A stretch of DNA of 64,000 nt from Anaerospora hongkongensis (GTDB taxonomy: Bacteria > Bacillota > Negativicutes > Sporomusales > DSM-15969): assembly GCF_004339805.1 (NCBI RefSeq), contig NZ_SLUI01000014.1:1-64000 (forward strand), written 5' to 3'. Below are positions 44,351 through 51,928 of this stretch, piece after piece. The notes beneath the pieces are model-generated. The model did no database searches. It had not been told where the DNA came from and saw nothing but the letters and a program-made list of their open reading frames with translations. The position numbers and the translations under genes were made by a program. Within the stretch, counting starts at the first letter, position 1. The number at the start of each line of letters is the position of its first letter.

Positions 44351-44926
44351 ATGGGGAAAATAACAGGCAGTAAACTGACAACCAGCCTTACTGATACTAA
44401 TGCTCGTGACAAGGTGCAGAATTATCTCTTAACACTGCTGGAGAGTCAGGAAGGCTACCGGATGCGCCCCCTGGTGGTGCTGTGTATCGGCTCTGATCGT
44501 TACACCGGCGATGCATTAGGACCGCTGATCGGATCTCATTTGCTGGAGAATACGGACTGCCTGGTGTACGGCAGTTTGGATCATCCTATCCACGCCGGAA
44601 ACCTGGTAGAAACCATTCATCTTATTACACGCCAGTACCATCATCCCTTGATTATTGCCGTTGATGCCTGCCTTGGCAAAACAAATGAGATTGGCAATAT
44701 TGAGGTCTGGGAAGGTGGGCTGGAAGCCGGAATTGCTGTAGGAAACCGTCTGCCTTGCGTTGGCCATATTTCCATCATTGGAGTTGTAAATGCTGGTGGA
44801 AAAATTGGTTACCTTGATTTGCAAAGCACTCCATTAGCTACTGTGATGAAACTCAGCAAAGTAATCGGCAGTGCTCTGCAAGGTGCGCTGACGAACATTA
44901 GTCAGCCTGTGACGGCTATTCGCTGA
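44351..44926 (+). CDS. yyaC: spore protease YyaC family
   Basis: From the ATG at 44351 (after GAGGAGAGG) the 191-residue protein shows the YyaC/DUF1256 features: VLCIGSDRYTGDALGPLIG near the middle and AVDACLGK. The family resembles the germination protease Gpr and is linked to spore proteins. The next sense gene is sigK, which fits a sporulation setting. A CATAGATT element near 44314 may be part of a late sporulation promoter but is weak. The start 18 bases upstream is less well placed. Confidence 0.88.
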   Translation: MGKITGSKLTTSLTDTNARDKVQNYLLTLLESQEGYRMRPLVVLCIGSDRYTGDALGPLIGSHLLENTDCLVYGSLDHPIHAGNLVETIHLITRQYHHPLIIAVDACLGKTNEIGNIEVWEGGLEAGIAVGNRLPCVGHISIIGVVNAGGKIGYLDLQSTPLATVMKLSKVIGSALQGALTNISQPVTAIR

Positions 44927-45016
44927 TCATTCCGGAAACAACCGGTCCCAAAGAACATAAAGAGTTACTAATATCGCAGCAAAAATAACACCCATGTCAC
45001 CAATGTATTGATCCAT
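44927..45016 (-). CDS. 29-residue single-span membrane peptide
   Basis: An ATG at 45016 opens a 29-codon gene on the minus strand, with one hydrophobic span (MGVIFAAILVTLYVLW) flanked by acidic and Arg residues. A TATAAT lies about 19 bases upstream of the ATG, and GGCGGTG is a weak ribosome binding site. It ends exactly where yyaC ends. I do not recognise it. Small membrane proteins are common in sporulation loci, and its position between yyaC and sigK makes that plausible. Confidence 0.5.
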   Translation of the reverse strand: MDQYIGDMGVIFAAILVTLYVLWDRLFPE

Positions 45017-45088
45017 TTTATCACCGCCTGTGCAAATTATAACAGAATCCTTCCAGGAAAATCCACTGAACTTTATTATTGTGACAGG

Positions 45089-45116
45089 CACAAACTGCTA
45101 ATCCCCTCCATACAAT
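45089..45116 (+). promoter_or_regulatory. candidate sigma-E/sigma-K promoter for sigK
   Basis: CATACAAT at 45109-45116 fits the sigma-E -10 consensus exactly. An ACA-type -35 element lies 16 bases upstream, as known for sigma-K. sigK in B. subtilis is read by both. Confidence 0.5.
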
Positions 45117-45145
45117 GAAGAACAGACTCACTGGAGGTGAACAGC

Positions 45146-45853
45146 TTGGTGTCATTTTTTGCTGTTTTAGCAACTTCTATTATCAAAGGTGTTGCATTAC
45201 TGGTCTCTTATATTACGAACAATACATTTCCGTTACCTTTGTCGGAGAAAGAAGAGCAGCAGCACCTGGAAAGGTTGAAGAATGGTGAAGAGAAGGCACG
45301 TAATGTGCTCATTGAGCGAAATCTGCGGTTAGTGGCTCACATTGTCAAGAAATTTGATAATACTGGTGAAGATGTTGATGATTTGATTTCAATAGGTACT
45401 ATCGGGCTCATTAAAGCGATTAATACCTTTGATCAAAGCAAAAAAATCCGTCTTGCTACCTATGCGGCTCGCTGCATTGAAAATGAAATTCTCATGCATT
45501 TGCGCAGCACACGCCGTACCCGGTCAGAAGTCAGTTTATATGATCCGATCGGAGTGGATAAAGAAGGAAATGAGATCACCTTGATTGATGTGCTCGGTAC
45601 TGCTCCGGATGTAGTGGCTGAAGCAGTGGAAAACCAATGTGAGCAGGAACGCTTGACGAAAGAAATACACAGACTCAGCGGAAGGGAACGCTGGGTGCTT
45701 GAAATGCGTTTTGGCATGCCTGACGGCAGTCGGAGAACGCAGCGAGATATTGCCCGGATGCTCGGAATATCCAGATCATATGTGTCAAGAATAGAAAAGC
45801 GGGCTATTAGTAAGCTGGGGAAAAGTCTGGCGCCTAAAGACTGCCAGTATTGA
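45146..45853 (+). CDS. sigK: sporulation sigma factor SigK
   Basis: The protein (235 residues from TTG 45146) has an N-terminal hydrophobic pro-segment (FFAVLATSIIKGVALLVSYI), region 2 (NLRLVAHIVKKF, LISIGTIGLIKA, ATYAARCIENEI) and region 4 (RTQRDIARMLGISRSYVSRIE). It is the late mother-cell sigma factor, made as a pro-protein and processed at the membrane. The gene is continuous; no skin element interrupts it. I chose TTG 45146 because GGAGG lies 8 bases upstream; GTG 45137 overlaps that site. Confidence 0.93.
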   Translation: MVSFFAVLATSIIKGVALLVSYITNNTFPLPLSEKEEQQHLERLKNGEEKARNVLIERNLRLVAHIVKKFDNTGEDVDDLISIGTIGLIKAINTFDQSKKIRLATYAARCIENEILMHLRSTRRTRSEVSLYDPIGVDKEGNEITLIDVLGTAPDVVAEAVENQCEQERLTKEIHRLSGRERWVLEMRFGMPDGSRRTQRDIARMLGISRSYVSRIEKRAISKLGKSLAPKDCQY

Positions 45854-45854
45854 T

Positions 45855-45888
45855 ACAGTAAGGAGACTGTCAATTTGACAGTCTTTGT
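45855..45888 (+). repeat. left copy of a 34-bp direct repeat carrying the sigK terminator
   Basis: This stretch holds GACTGTCAA/TTGACAGTC, the sigK terminator, and matches 47144-47177 at 29 of 34 positions. The two copies flank the GNAT/YoaP gene and its leader. Confidence 0.7.
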
Positions 45889-45971
45889 CAATAAGGTAAC
45901 AAAATTAATGATAGCTGTCTCCCAAGGAGATTTTTTTGCTTAGGGAGAAAATATAATTGCACAGGCTGATG

Positions 45972-46014
45972 AAAAGTCGACTGACTTCCCTGGGAAGGTC
46001 AGCCGGCTTTTTCA
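45972..46014. terminator. strong hairpin in the sigK-GNAT gap
   Basis: GTCGACTGACTTCC and GGAAGGTCAGCCGGC pair with few mismatches, flanked by AAAA and TTTT, so it can work in both directions. Confidence 0.6.
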
Positions 46015-46089
46015 CTTCATATCCCCCCAATAGGTACAAGCTTTACAGGAAAATCGAATTATATGAAGAAAGCGTATAGTTAAAGAATC

Positions 46090-46190
46090 GCTCTAGAGAT
46101 GATGTACCAACGGACGCGTGACCCGTATAGCGGGAAGGTTGTACGAAGCGGCAAAAGATAATTTCCTTGAGTTTGCGAACAGTATGAATG
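46090..46190 (+). other. structured leader of unknown class
   Basis: GTACCAAC and GTTGTAC can pair (one bulge) around an inner CCCG/CGGG hairpin, and further conserved-looking GC-rich pieces continue to the ribosome binding site near 46217. I could not match it to a riboswitch or intron class. The rest of the 45889-46089 gap shows only the hairpin at 45972-46014. Confidence 0.35.
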
Positions 46191-46229
46191 ACAACGGGAG
46201 CTTGGAACGAACGATCGGGAGGGGTTAGA

Positions 46230-46991
46230 ATGGAGAAAGTAAGTACTGATTTTATCAACTTAACTACCGAAAACCTCGCCAAGGAGCATTTATGTTGTAT
46301 TATTCGCAGTAAAACGCTCCATCCGGGTGTTGAGGCTAAGCGACAATGGCTTTCTGACCGAATAAATGAAGGTCATATTTTTAGAAAGTTAAATGCAAAG
46401 GCTACGGTTTTTATTGAATATGCTCCGCTTGAAACCGCTTGGGTTCCTATCACTGGTGACAATTATTATTATCTGTATTGCTTATGGGTTGCTGGCAGTT
46501 ACAAAGGAAAAGGATATGGCAAGTCACTAATGGAGTATTGTTTAGCTGATGCTAAAGAAAAAGGTAAATCCGGTATTTGTATGCTCGGATCAAAAAAACA
46601 AAAATCGTGGCTTACTGACCAGGCTTTTGCGAAAACGTTCGGCTTTGAGGTCGTTGATCTTACCGATAATGGATATGAGTTGCTCGCACTTTCTCTTGAT
46701 GGGACAAAACCAAAATTTGCACAAAATGCTAAAGCCCCAAAGATTGCAAGCAAAGAGCTAACAATTTATTATGATATGCAATGCCCCTATGTCAATCAAA
46801 ATATTGCAATGATAAAACAGTATTGTGACGTAAATGATATTCCAGTAGCTTTAATTCAAGTAGATACGCTGCAACAAGCAAAGGAATTGCCGTGTGTTTT
46901 CAATAACTGGGGTGTGTTTTATAAAGGGACTTTTGAGACGGTGAATTTGCTGTTAGATGTAAACTATTTAAAACGAATACTGAAAAAATGA
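46230..46991 (+). CDS. GNAT acetyltransferase with YoaP domain
   Basis: From the ATG at 46230 (after GGGAGGGG) the 253-residue protein has a GNAT domain (GSYKGKGYGKSLMEYCLADAK, the acetyl-CoA loop) and a C-terminal YoaP-type domain with a thioredoxin-like CPYVNQNI segment. Its substrate is unknown. The gene is visibly richer in A and T than its neighbours and is flanked by a 34-bp direct repeat, so it may have been acquired. An upstream in-frame ATG at 46188 is less well placed. Confidence 0.85.
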   Translation: MEKVSTDFINLTTENLAKEHLCCIIRSKTLHPGVEAKRQWLSDRINEGHIFRKLNAKATVFIEYAPLETAWVPITGDNYYYLYCLWVAGSYKGKGYGKSLMEYCLADAKEKGKSGICMLGSKKQKSWLTDQAFAKTFGFEVVDLTDNGYELLALSLDGTKPKFAQNAKAPKIASKELTIYYDMQCPYVNQNIAMIKQYCDVNDIPVALIQVDTLQQAKELPCVFNNWGVFYKGTFETVNLLLDVNYLKRILKK

Positions 46992-47070
46992 AATTCGTGA
47001 CATTACCCCTTCAGCACAGACGATGGTATGTAATATAAGGATTTGGGAGACAATACACAGCATGTTCTCT

Positions 47071-47110
47071 TACGGGCAAAGTCATGATGTATTTTCGGTA
47101 TTTGCCCGTA
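47071..47110. repeat. 10-bp inverted repeat
   Basis: TACGGGCAAA (47071-47080) and TTTGCCCGTA (47101-47110) are perfect inverted copies 20 bases apart, downstream of the GNAT gene. There is no T tract, so terminator function is doubtful. Confidence 0.5.
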
Positions 47111-47143
47111 TGCTTGAATAGTCCAAAGATTAGCAGTACGAAT

Positions 47144-47177
47144 GCAGTAAAGCGACTGTCAAATTGACAGTCTTTTT
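47144..47177 (+). repeat. right copy of the 34-bp direct repeat, with terminator
   Basis: GACTGTCAA/TTGACAGTC (47154-47172) followed by TTTTTT is a working terminator shape. It matches the sigK terminator at 45855-45888 at 29 of 34 positions. Confidence 0.7.
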
Positions 47178-47236
47178 TGTGTTTTTGTGTTCTTCATGCT
47201 ATAATTTTCCCCAAGGATTACCTGGAGGTGTCTGCC

Positions 47237-47743
47237 TTGTACACGTTGTTTAATCCCCGCCTATGTGTTACATCCTTATTTGATATTGATCTTAACCAGC
47301 TGCGGCAGCAAGGCATCAAAGGGATAATCTTTGACCTTGATAATACGATCGTTCCCTGGGATAGTGCTGATATGTGTCCGAAAATAACAAGCTGGCTGCA
47401 TGAATTAGTCGTACAGGAATTTAAAGTGGTTATCGTCTCGAATAATTGGAATAAGCGGGTCAAGCTGATAGCAGACCGGTTTAATCTTCCTTTTGTTTCC
47501 CGGGCTTATAAACCAGCTAAACGAGGATTTCATCAGGCTCTTGCTGCCATGGGCTTGCAGGCAGAGGATACGGCTGTCGTAGGCGATCAGTTATTTACCG
47601 ATGTACTCGGTGGCAACAGAATGGGAATGTATACTATTTGGGTGAAACCATTAACCAGTCATGAGTTTATTGGTACCCGTGTTCACCGTAAACTGGAGAA
47701 TATCGTGATCCGGATTTTAAAAGAAAAGGGGTTGATGAAATGA
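47237..47743 (+). CDS. yqeG: YqeG family HAD-type phosphatase
   Basis: From TTG 47237 (after GGAGGTG) the 168-residue protein begins TLFNPRLCV and has the HAD motif FDLDNTIVPWD, then VSNNWNKR and GDQLFTDVLGGNRMG. These are HAD III-A motifs of the YqeG family. The substrate is unknown. In B. subtilis yqeG heads a cluster with yqeH and aroE; here aroE follows two genes later. The next gene overlaps by 4 bases. Confidence 0.92.
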   Translation: MYTLFNPRLCVTSLFDIDLNQLRQQGIKGIIFDLDNTIVPWDSADMCPKITSWLHELVVQEFKVVIVSNNWNKRVKLIADRFNLPFVSRAYKPAKRGFHQALAAMGLQAEDTAVVGDQLFTDVLGGNRMGMYTIWVKPLTSHEFIGTRVHRKLENIVIRILKEKGLMK

Positions 47744-48516
47744 AAGTTGCACTGATTCAGATGCAAGTAACTGCCGGTGACGTAGCCGGTAATAGAGACC
47801 GTGGGTTAGCGATGGCCAGGGAGGCCGCCCAAAAGGCTGAAGTTATTGTTTTACCTGAGATATGGACCGTTGGCTATGCTTTAAAAAACATCGACCAGTG
47901 GGCTGAGGATCAAGCAGGCCCTACGATTACCGCCCTGCAGCAGATAGCCGTAGACGCTCAGGCAACCATTATTACCGGATCGCTGCCATACCGGAAGGAC
48001 GGACAAATTTATAATGGGGCATTTGTGATCAATCCGGCAGGTGAAATTGTCGGTGATTATCAGAAAGTACATCTTTTCAACTTAATGGGTGAACAGCGTT
48101 TTTTTGCCCCAGGCAATAAGCGGTGTACGTTTCCATTGCAGCAGACGACTGCAGGCTTGACAATTTGCTATGATTTACGCTTTCCTGAATTGTACCGCGC
48201 GACGACACAAGACGGGGCGACGATTATTTTTGTCCCCGCTGAGTGGCCTGCTTCCCGCGGCAGCCACTGGCGCACCCTGCTGCAGGCAAGAGCGATTGAA
48301 AATCAAATTTACATCTGTGCTGTAAATTGCGTAGGCCAGCATCGGGACAATGTTTTTTATGGCCATTCGATGATTATTTCCCCCACTGGAGATATTATTG
48401 CTGAGGGGACTGAGACGGAAGCGATTATTTATGGTGAGATCGATATTGATGTGGTGGAGCAGGTACGCAAGTCAATGTCGGTATGGCCGGACCGCCGGCC
48501 GGAGCTGTACAGGTGA
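47740..48516 (+). CDS. carbon-nitrogen hydrolase (nitrilase superfamily)
   Basis: The 258-residue protein has the nitrilase catalytic triad: Glu in VLPEIWTVGY, Lys in QKVHLFN, and Cys in LTICYDLRFPELYR. The length fits omega-amidase or small nitrilase branches. It probably hydrolyses an amide such as alpha-ketoglutaramate or a damaged metabolite. It is coupled to yqeG (ATGA) and to aroE (GTGA overlap), an operon arrangement that gives no substrate hint. Confidence 0.9.
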   Translation: MKVALIQMQVTAGDVAGNRDRGLAMAREAAQKAEVIVLPEIWTVGYALKNIDQWAEDQAGPTITALQQIAVDAQATIITGSLPYRKDGQIYNGAFVINPAGEIVGDYQKVHLFNLMGEQRFFAPGNKRCTFPLQQTTAGLTICYDLRFPELYRATTQDGATIIFVPAEWPASRGSHWRTLLQARAIENQIYICAVNCVGQHRDNVFYGHSMIISPTGDIIAEGTETEAIIYGEIDIDVVEQVRKSMSVWPDRRPELYR

Positions 48517-49379
48517 AGGTCCGCGGTACAACCAAAGTGGTAGGATTACTGGGATGGCCGGTAGAGCACTCCATGTCCCCGGCCATGCACAATGCCGCCT
48601 TTCGGGAAGCTGGGCTGAATTATACGTATGTACCCTTTCCTGTCCAGCCTGAGCATTTGGCGAAGGCAGTAGACGCTATTCGTGCTCTAAACCTGGCAGG
48701 GGCCAATGTTACCATTCCGCATAAGGTTGCCGTTATGCAGTATTTGGATGAGATTGATGAGGACGCACAAAAGATCGGAGCCGTTAATACCATTGTCAAT
48801 GTTCAAGGCAGGCTTGTCGGTTATAATACGGACGGCCAGGGCTTTATCCGTTCGCTGGAAGAACAGGGAATTGGTATAAAAGCTGCCAAGGTTGTATTGA
48901 TGGGAGCAGGCGGCGCTGCCCGCGCAGTAGTTGCGGCGTTATTATCTGCCGGGGCAGCTTCTGTGACCATAGCTGCTCGTTCCGGTGATAAGGCAAATCG
49001 TTTGGCCGGGCACTATGGCAGCTCTGCCGTCACAGGTATCGACTGGCAATCGGAGGTGTTAAGCCGCAGGTTAGCAGAGTGTGATTTATTAATTAATGCT
49101 ACACCACTAGGAATGGCACCTGCCGTAGAAAAAATACCGCCCGTCAACTGGCCTGTGCTTGCTTCTCGAACGATCGTTTGTGATTTGATTTATAATCCGC
49201 TTATGACCCGCTTTTTGCAGCAGGCAAAAGAGCGAGGGCACCGGGTTGTTACAGGAGAAGGGATGCTGGCAGGGCAGGGAGCCTTAGCCTTTCAAATTTG
49301 GACAAAAACTGCCGCCCCTTATGATGTAATGGCCGGAAATTTATTGCAGCAGCTAAAAGAACAACAGGAAAATTGTTGA
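48513..49379 (+). CDS. aroE: shikimate dehydrogenase
   Basis: From GTG 48513 the 288-residue protein has LGWPVEHSMSPAMHN (shikimate binding), ANVTIPHK with the catalytic Lys, GAGGAARAV (NADP loop) and the C-terminal GEGMLAGQGALAF. It reduces 3-dehydroshikimate in aromatic amino-acid synthesis. GGAG lies 9 bases upstream, and the start overlaps the nitrilase stop by 4 bases; an ATG at 48483 is an alternative. A terminator follows. Confidence 0.95.
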   Translation: MKVRGTTKVVGLLGWPVEHSMSPAMHNAAFREAGLNYTYVPFPVQPEHLAKAVDAIRALNLAGANVTIPHKVAVMQYLDEIDEDAQKIGAVNTIVNVQGRLVGYNTDGQGFIRSLEEQGIGIKAAKVVLMGAGGAARAVVAALLSAGAASVTIAARSGDKANRLAGHYGSSAVTGIDWQSEVLSRRLAECDLLINATPLGMAPAVEKIPPVNWPVLASRTIVCDLIYNPLMTRFLQQAKERGHRVVTGEGMLAGQGALAFQIWTKTAAPYDVMAGNLLQQLKEQQENC

Positions 49380-49387
49380 ATTTTTGT

Positions 49388-49420
49388 AGATTCTTGCTAT
49401 TTTTAGCAGGAATCTTTTTA
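49388..49420 (+). terminator. terminator after aroE
   Basis: AGATTCTTGCT and AGCAGGAATCT pair (one G-T pair), followed by TTTT. Confidence 0.8.
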
Positions 49421-49544
49421 ATTAGTGAGAATATTCACATTAAGCAAAAATGGAAATAATGCTTTTTCCCGGTGACCAGCAGGTGTATTACGCATGTTGA
49501 TTGGTTTGTTTTTTTATGCCTGCGGTGGGAAGTGGAGTGAGGAC

Positions 49545-50822
49545 ATGCGCAAAAGGCTGGAGGATGTTCTGCTTGCTGCAGGACTGCTCACGAAGGAACA
49601 AGTAGACAAAGCTTTTTATAGCTCTGACGACAAAGCAGCTCTATTGCAGGCAGATGATGACGCTTCTGTTAGCAGTATTGTTCATTCGCTTATCAGCCAG
49701 GCTGTCCGGGAACAGGCCAGCGACATCCATATCGAGCCTGAAGCGAATCGTGTCCGTGTTCGCTTTCGCATTGACGGCATGCTTAGAGAGTGCGGCAGCT
49801 TTCCTAAGCAGCTCCATGCCGCTATGGTATCCCGGATTAAGATTATCAGTGAGCTGGATATCGCTGAAAGAAGGCTGCCGCAGGATGGACGTTTTCATGT
49901 ACAGGAGCAGGGCCGGGAAATCGATTTTCGCATCGCTACGATACCGACGATTTTAGGCGAAAAAGTGGTCATACGCATTCTTGATCAGGCTAATCGTATT
50001 CTGGAAACTCAGCAGCTGGGATTTAGTGAGGAAAACCTTTTGCGTTTTCGTCAGTTATGCCGACAAGCATATGGCATGGTGCTAATTACCGGACCAACCA
50101 GTGCGGGAAAAACGACTACGCTTTATTCGGTGCTTGCGGAACTGAACTCGGCAGATAAAAACATTATCACAATCGAAGATCCCGTTGAGATTCTGTTAAG
50201 CGGCGTTAATCAGGTTCAGGTCAATCAAAAGGCCGGACTCACCTTTGCTAAAGGGCTGCGTTCTATTTTAAGACAAGATCCAAACATCATTATGATCGGA
50301 GAAATACGGGATACAGAAACAGCGGATATTGCGATTCGCGCAGCGATGACCGGGCATCTGGTTTTTAGTACGCTGCATACCAATGATGCACCTAGTGCCT
50401 TACTGCGTCTGACGGATATGGGAATTGAACCGTTTTTAGTGGCTTCATCCGTGTTAGGAGCAGTAGCGCAGCGGCTGGTACGGATGATCTGCCCGCATTG
50501 CAAGCAAAGCTATATTCCTGCGGCAGATTCATGGGAAAGGTCGTTTCTCAGCTTGAAGCCGGCAGCACAAGTGCACCTATACCGGGGGACAGGCTGTTCC
50601 TGCTGCGGCTATACAGGCTATAAGGGAAGGATGGCGATCCAGGAAGTTATGCCGGTAACAACTGGAATTCGCGAATTGATTATGAAGTGTTCTAACCGCG
50701 ACGAGGTAGCGGCATTGGCTCGTGCGGCCGGAGTGAGCTCTATGCGGGAGGACGGCATTGGGAAGGTCTTGCAGGGATTCACTACAGTTGACGAAATTCT
50801 GCGGGTAGCATATACGGAATGA
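49545..50822 (+). CDS. pilB: type IV pilus extension ATPase PilB
   Basis: From the ATG at 49545 (after GGAG) the 425-residue protein has the PilB/GspE core: ASDIHIEP, Walker A GPTSAGKTTT, the Asp box ITIEDPVE, Walker B IMIGEIRDTETA, the His box LVFSTLHTND and a zinc tetracysteine (CPHC, CSCCG). It powers pilin assembly at the inner membrane. It is shorter than the usual 560 residues, keeping only a remnant of the N-terminal MshEN-type region. It heads the pilus operon; pilT follows after 20 bases. Confidence 0.93.
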   Translation: MRKRLEDVLLAAGLLTKEQVDKAFYSSDDKAALLQADDDASVSSIVHSLISQAVREQASDIHIEPEANRVRVRFRIDGMLRECGSFPKQLHAAMVSRIKIISELDIAERRLPQDGRFHVQEQGREIDFRIATIPTILGEKVVIRILDQANRILETQQLGFSEENLLRFRQLCRQAYGMVLITGPTSAGKTTTLYSVLAELNSADKNIITIEDPVEILLSGVNQVQVNQKAGLTFAKGLRSILRQDPNIIMIGEIRDTETADIAIRAAMTGHLVFSTLHTNDAPSALLRLTDMGIEPFLVASSVLGAVAQRLVRMICPHCKQSYIPAADSWERSFLSLKPAAQVHLYRGTGCSCCGYTGYKGRMAIQEVMPVTTGIRELIMKCSNRDEVAALARAAGVSSMREDGIGKVLQGFTTVDEILRVAYTE

Positions 50823-50842
50823 TATAACGGGAGTGCGATAAC

Positions 50843-51910
50843 ATGGAAATGGAAGCGCTGCTGGTAAACGCGGCTGCGAAAGGTGCCTCTGATTTACATC
50901 TGACGGAGGGGCTGCCGCCGGTTTTGCGATTGCAAGGCAGGCTGGTTCCTACAGCTGGACCAGTGCTGGCGGCCAGTGATACCGAGAGGTTGCTGGCGGC
51001 TATTACCACTGACGAACAACGATCTGTTTTCTACCAGCAGGGCGAACTTGATTTTGCTTATACTATTCGGGGAATGAGCCGTTTCCGGATACATTCCTTC
51101 CGGCAGCGCGGATTTACCGCACTTGCCATCCGGATCATTCCAGACACAATTCCGACTTTGGAACAATTAGCGTATACAAATGTCCTGCAGGTGTTGGCCC
51201 GCAAGAAGCGCGGTCTTGTAATCATATCAGGTCCGGCGGGCAGCGGGAAATCGACAACCCTGGCGGCGATGCTTGAGTTAATTAACCAGGAACGGAACTG
51301 CCATATCATTACAATTGAAGATCCGATTGAATATTGGCACCGGCATAACCGCAGCATGGTAAATCAAAGGGAAATTAACCGGGATACCAGCTCTTTTGGC
51401 AATGCCCTGCGGGCTGCACTCAGGGAAGATCCTGACGTGATCATGCTCGGTGAGATGCGAGATGCTGAAACGATCAGCACTGCTATTACAGCTGCTGAAA
51501 CAGGACATTTGGTATTGGCCACATTGCATACCGGTGATGCCGTCCAGACAATTGACCGGATTATTGATGCATTCCCGGCCTATCAGCAGCAGCAAATTCG
51601 CATTCAGCTGGCGTTATCCCTTCAGGGGGTTATCGCTCAGCAGCTGGTACCCTGCTGTAATAGCGGCAAAAGAGTGGCGGCTATGGAGGTTTTATTAGCT
51701 ACGCCTGCTGTTCGCAACTTAATTCGAGAAGGCAAAAGTCAGCAGATACTGTCTGTTATTCAGACTAGTGTTAGTGCAGGCATGCGGTCGATGGATATGG
51801 CGCTGCTGGAGCTGTACCGCAAGGGGCTGATAACCTATGAAGAGGCTCTGTCACGGGCTGTTGATCAGGCGAACTTTACGGCCCCCGGCACATGCACGGA
51901 GGCAAGGTGA
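50843..51910 (+). CDS. pilT: type IV pilus retraction ATPase PilT
   Basis: The 355-residue protein has ASDLHLTEG, Walker A GPAGSGKSTT, IEDPIE, Walker B VIMLGEMRDAET and HLVLATLHT, and a C-terminal part with GMRSMDMAL, as in PilT. It drives retraction, twitching and DNA uptake. It lies between pilB and pilC. The usual AIRNLIRE retraction motif appears as AVRNLIRE. Confidence 0.95.
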   Translation: MEMEALLVNAAAKGASDLHLTEGLPPVLRLQGRLVPTAGPVLAASDTERLLAAITTDEQRSVFYQQGELDFAYTIRGMSRFRIHSFRQRGFTALAIRIIPDTIPTLEQLAYTNVLQVLARKKRGLVIISGPAGSGKSTTLAAMLELINQERNCHIITIEDPIEYWHRHNRSMVNQREINRDTSSFGNALRAALREDPDVIMLGEMRDAETISTAITAAETGHLVLATLHTGDAVQTIDRIIDAFPAYQQQQIRIQLALSLQGVIAQQLVPCCNSGKRVAAMEVLLATPAVRNLIREGKSQQILSVIQTSVSAGMRSMDMALLELYRKGLITYEEALSRAVDQANFTAPGTCTEAR

Positions 51911-51928
51911 ACGTAAGGAGTGGAGCAT

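Noticed and set aside
45855..47177. Group II intron between sigK and yqeG
   Set aside because: The structured stretch lacks a recognisable domain V or a reverse transcriptase gene.
49435..49490. Possible c-di-GMP riboswitch before pilB
   Set aside because: The CCGGTGACC-like piece does not continue into the conserved GEMM structure.
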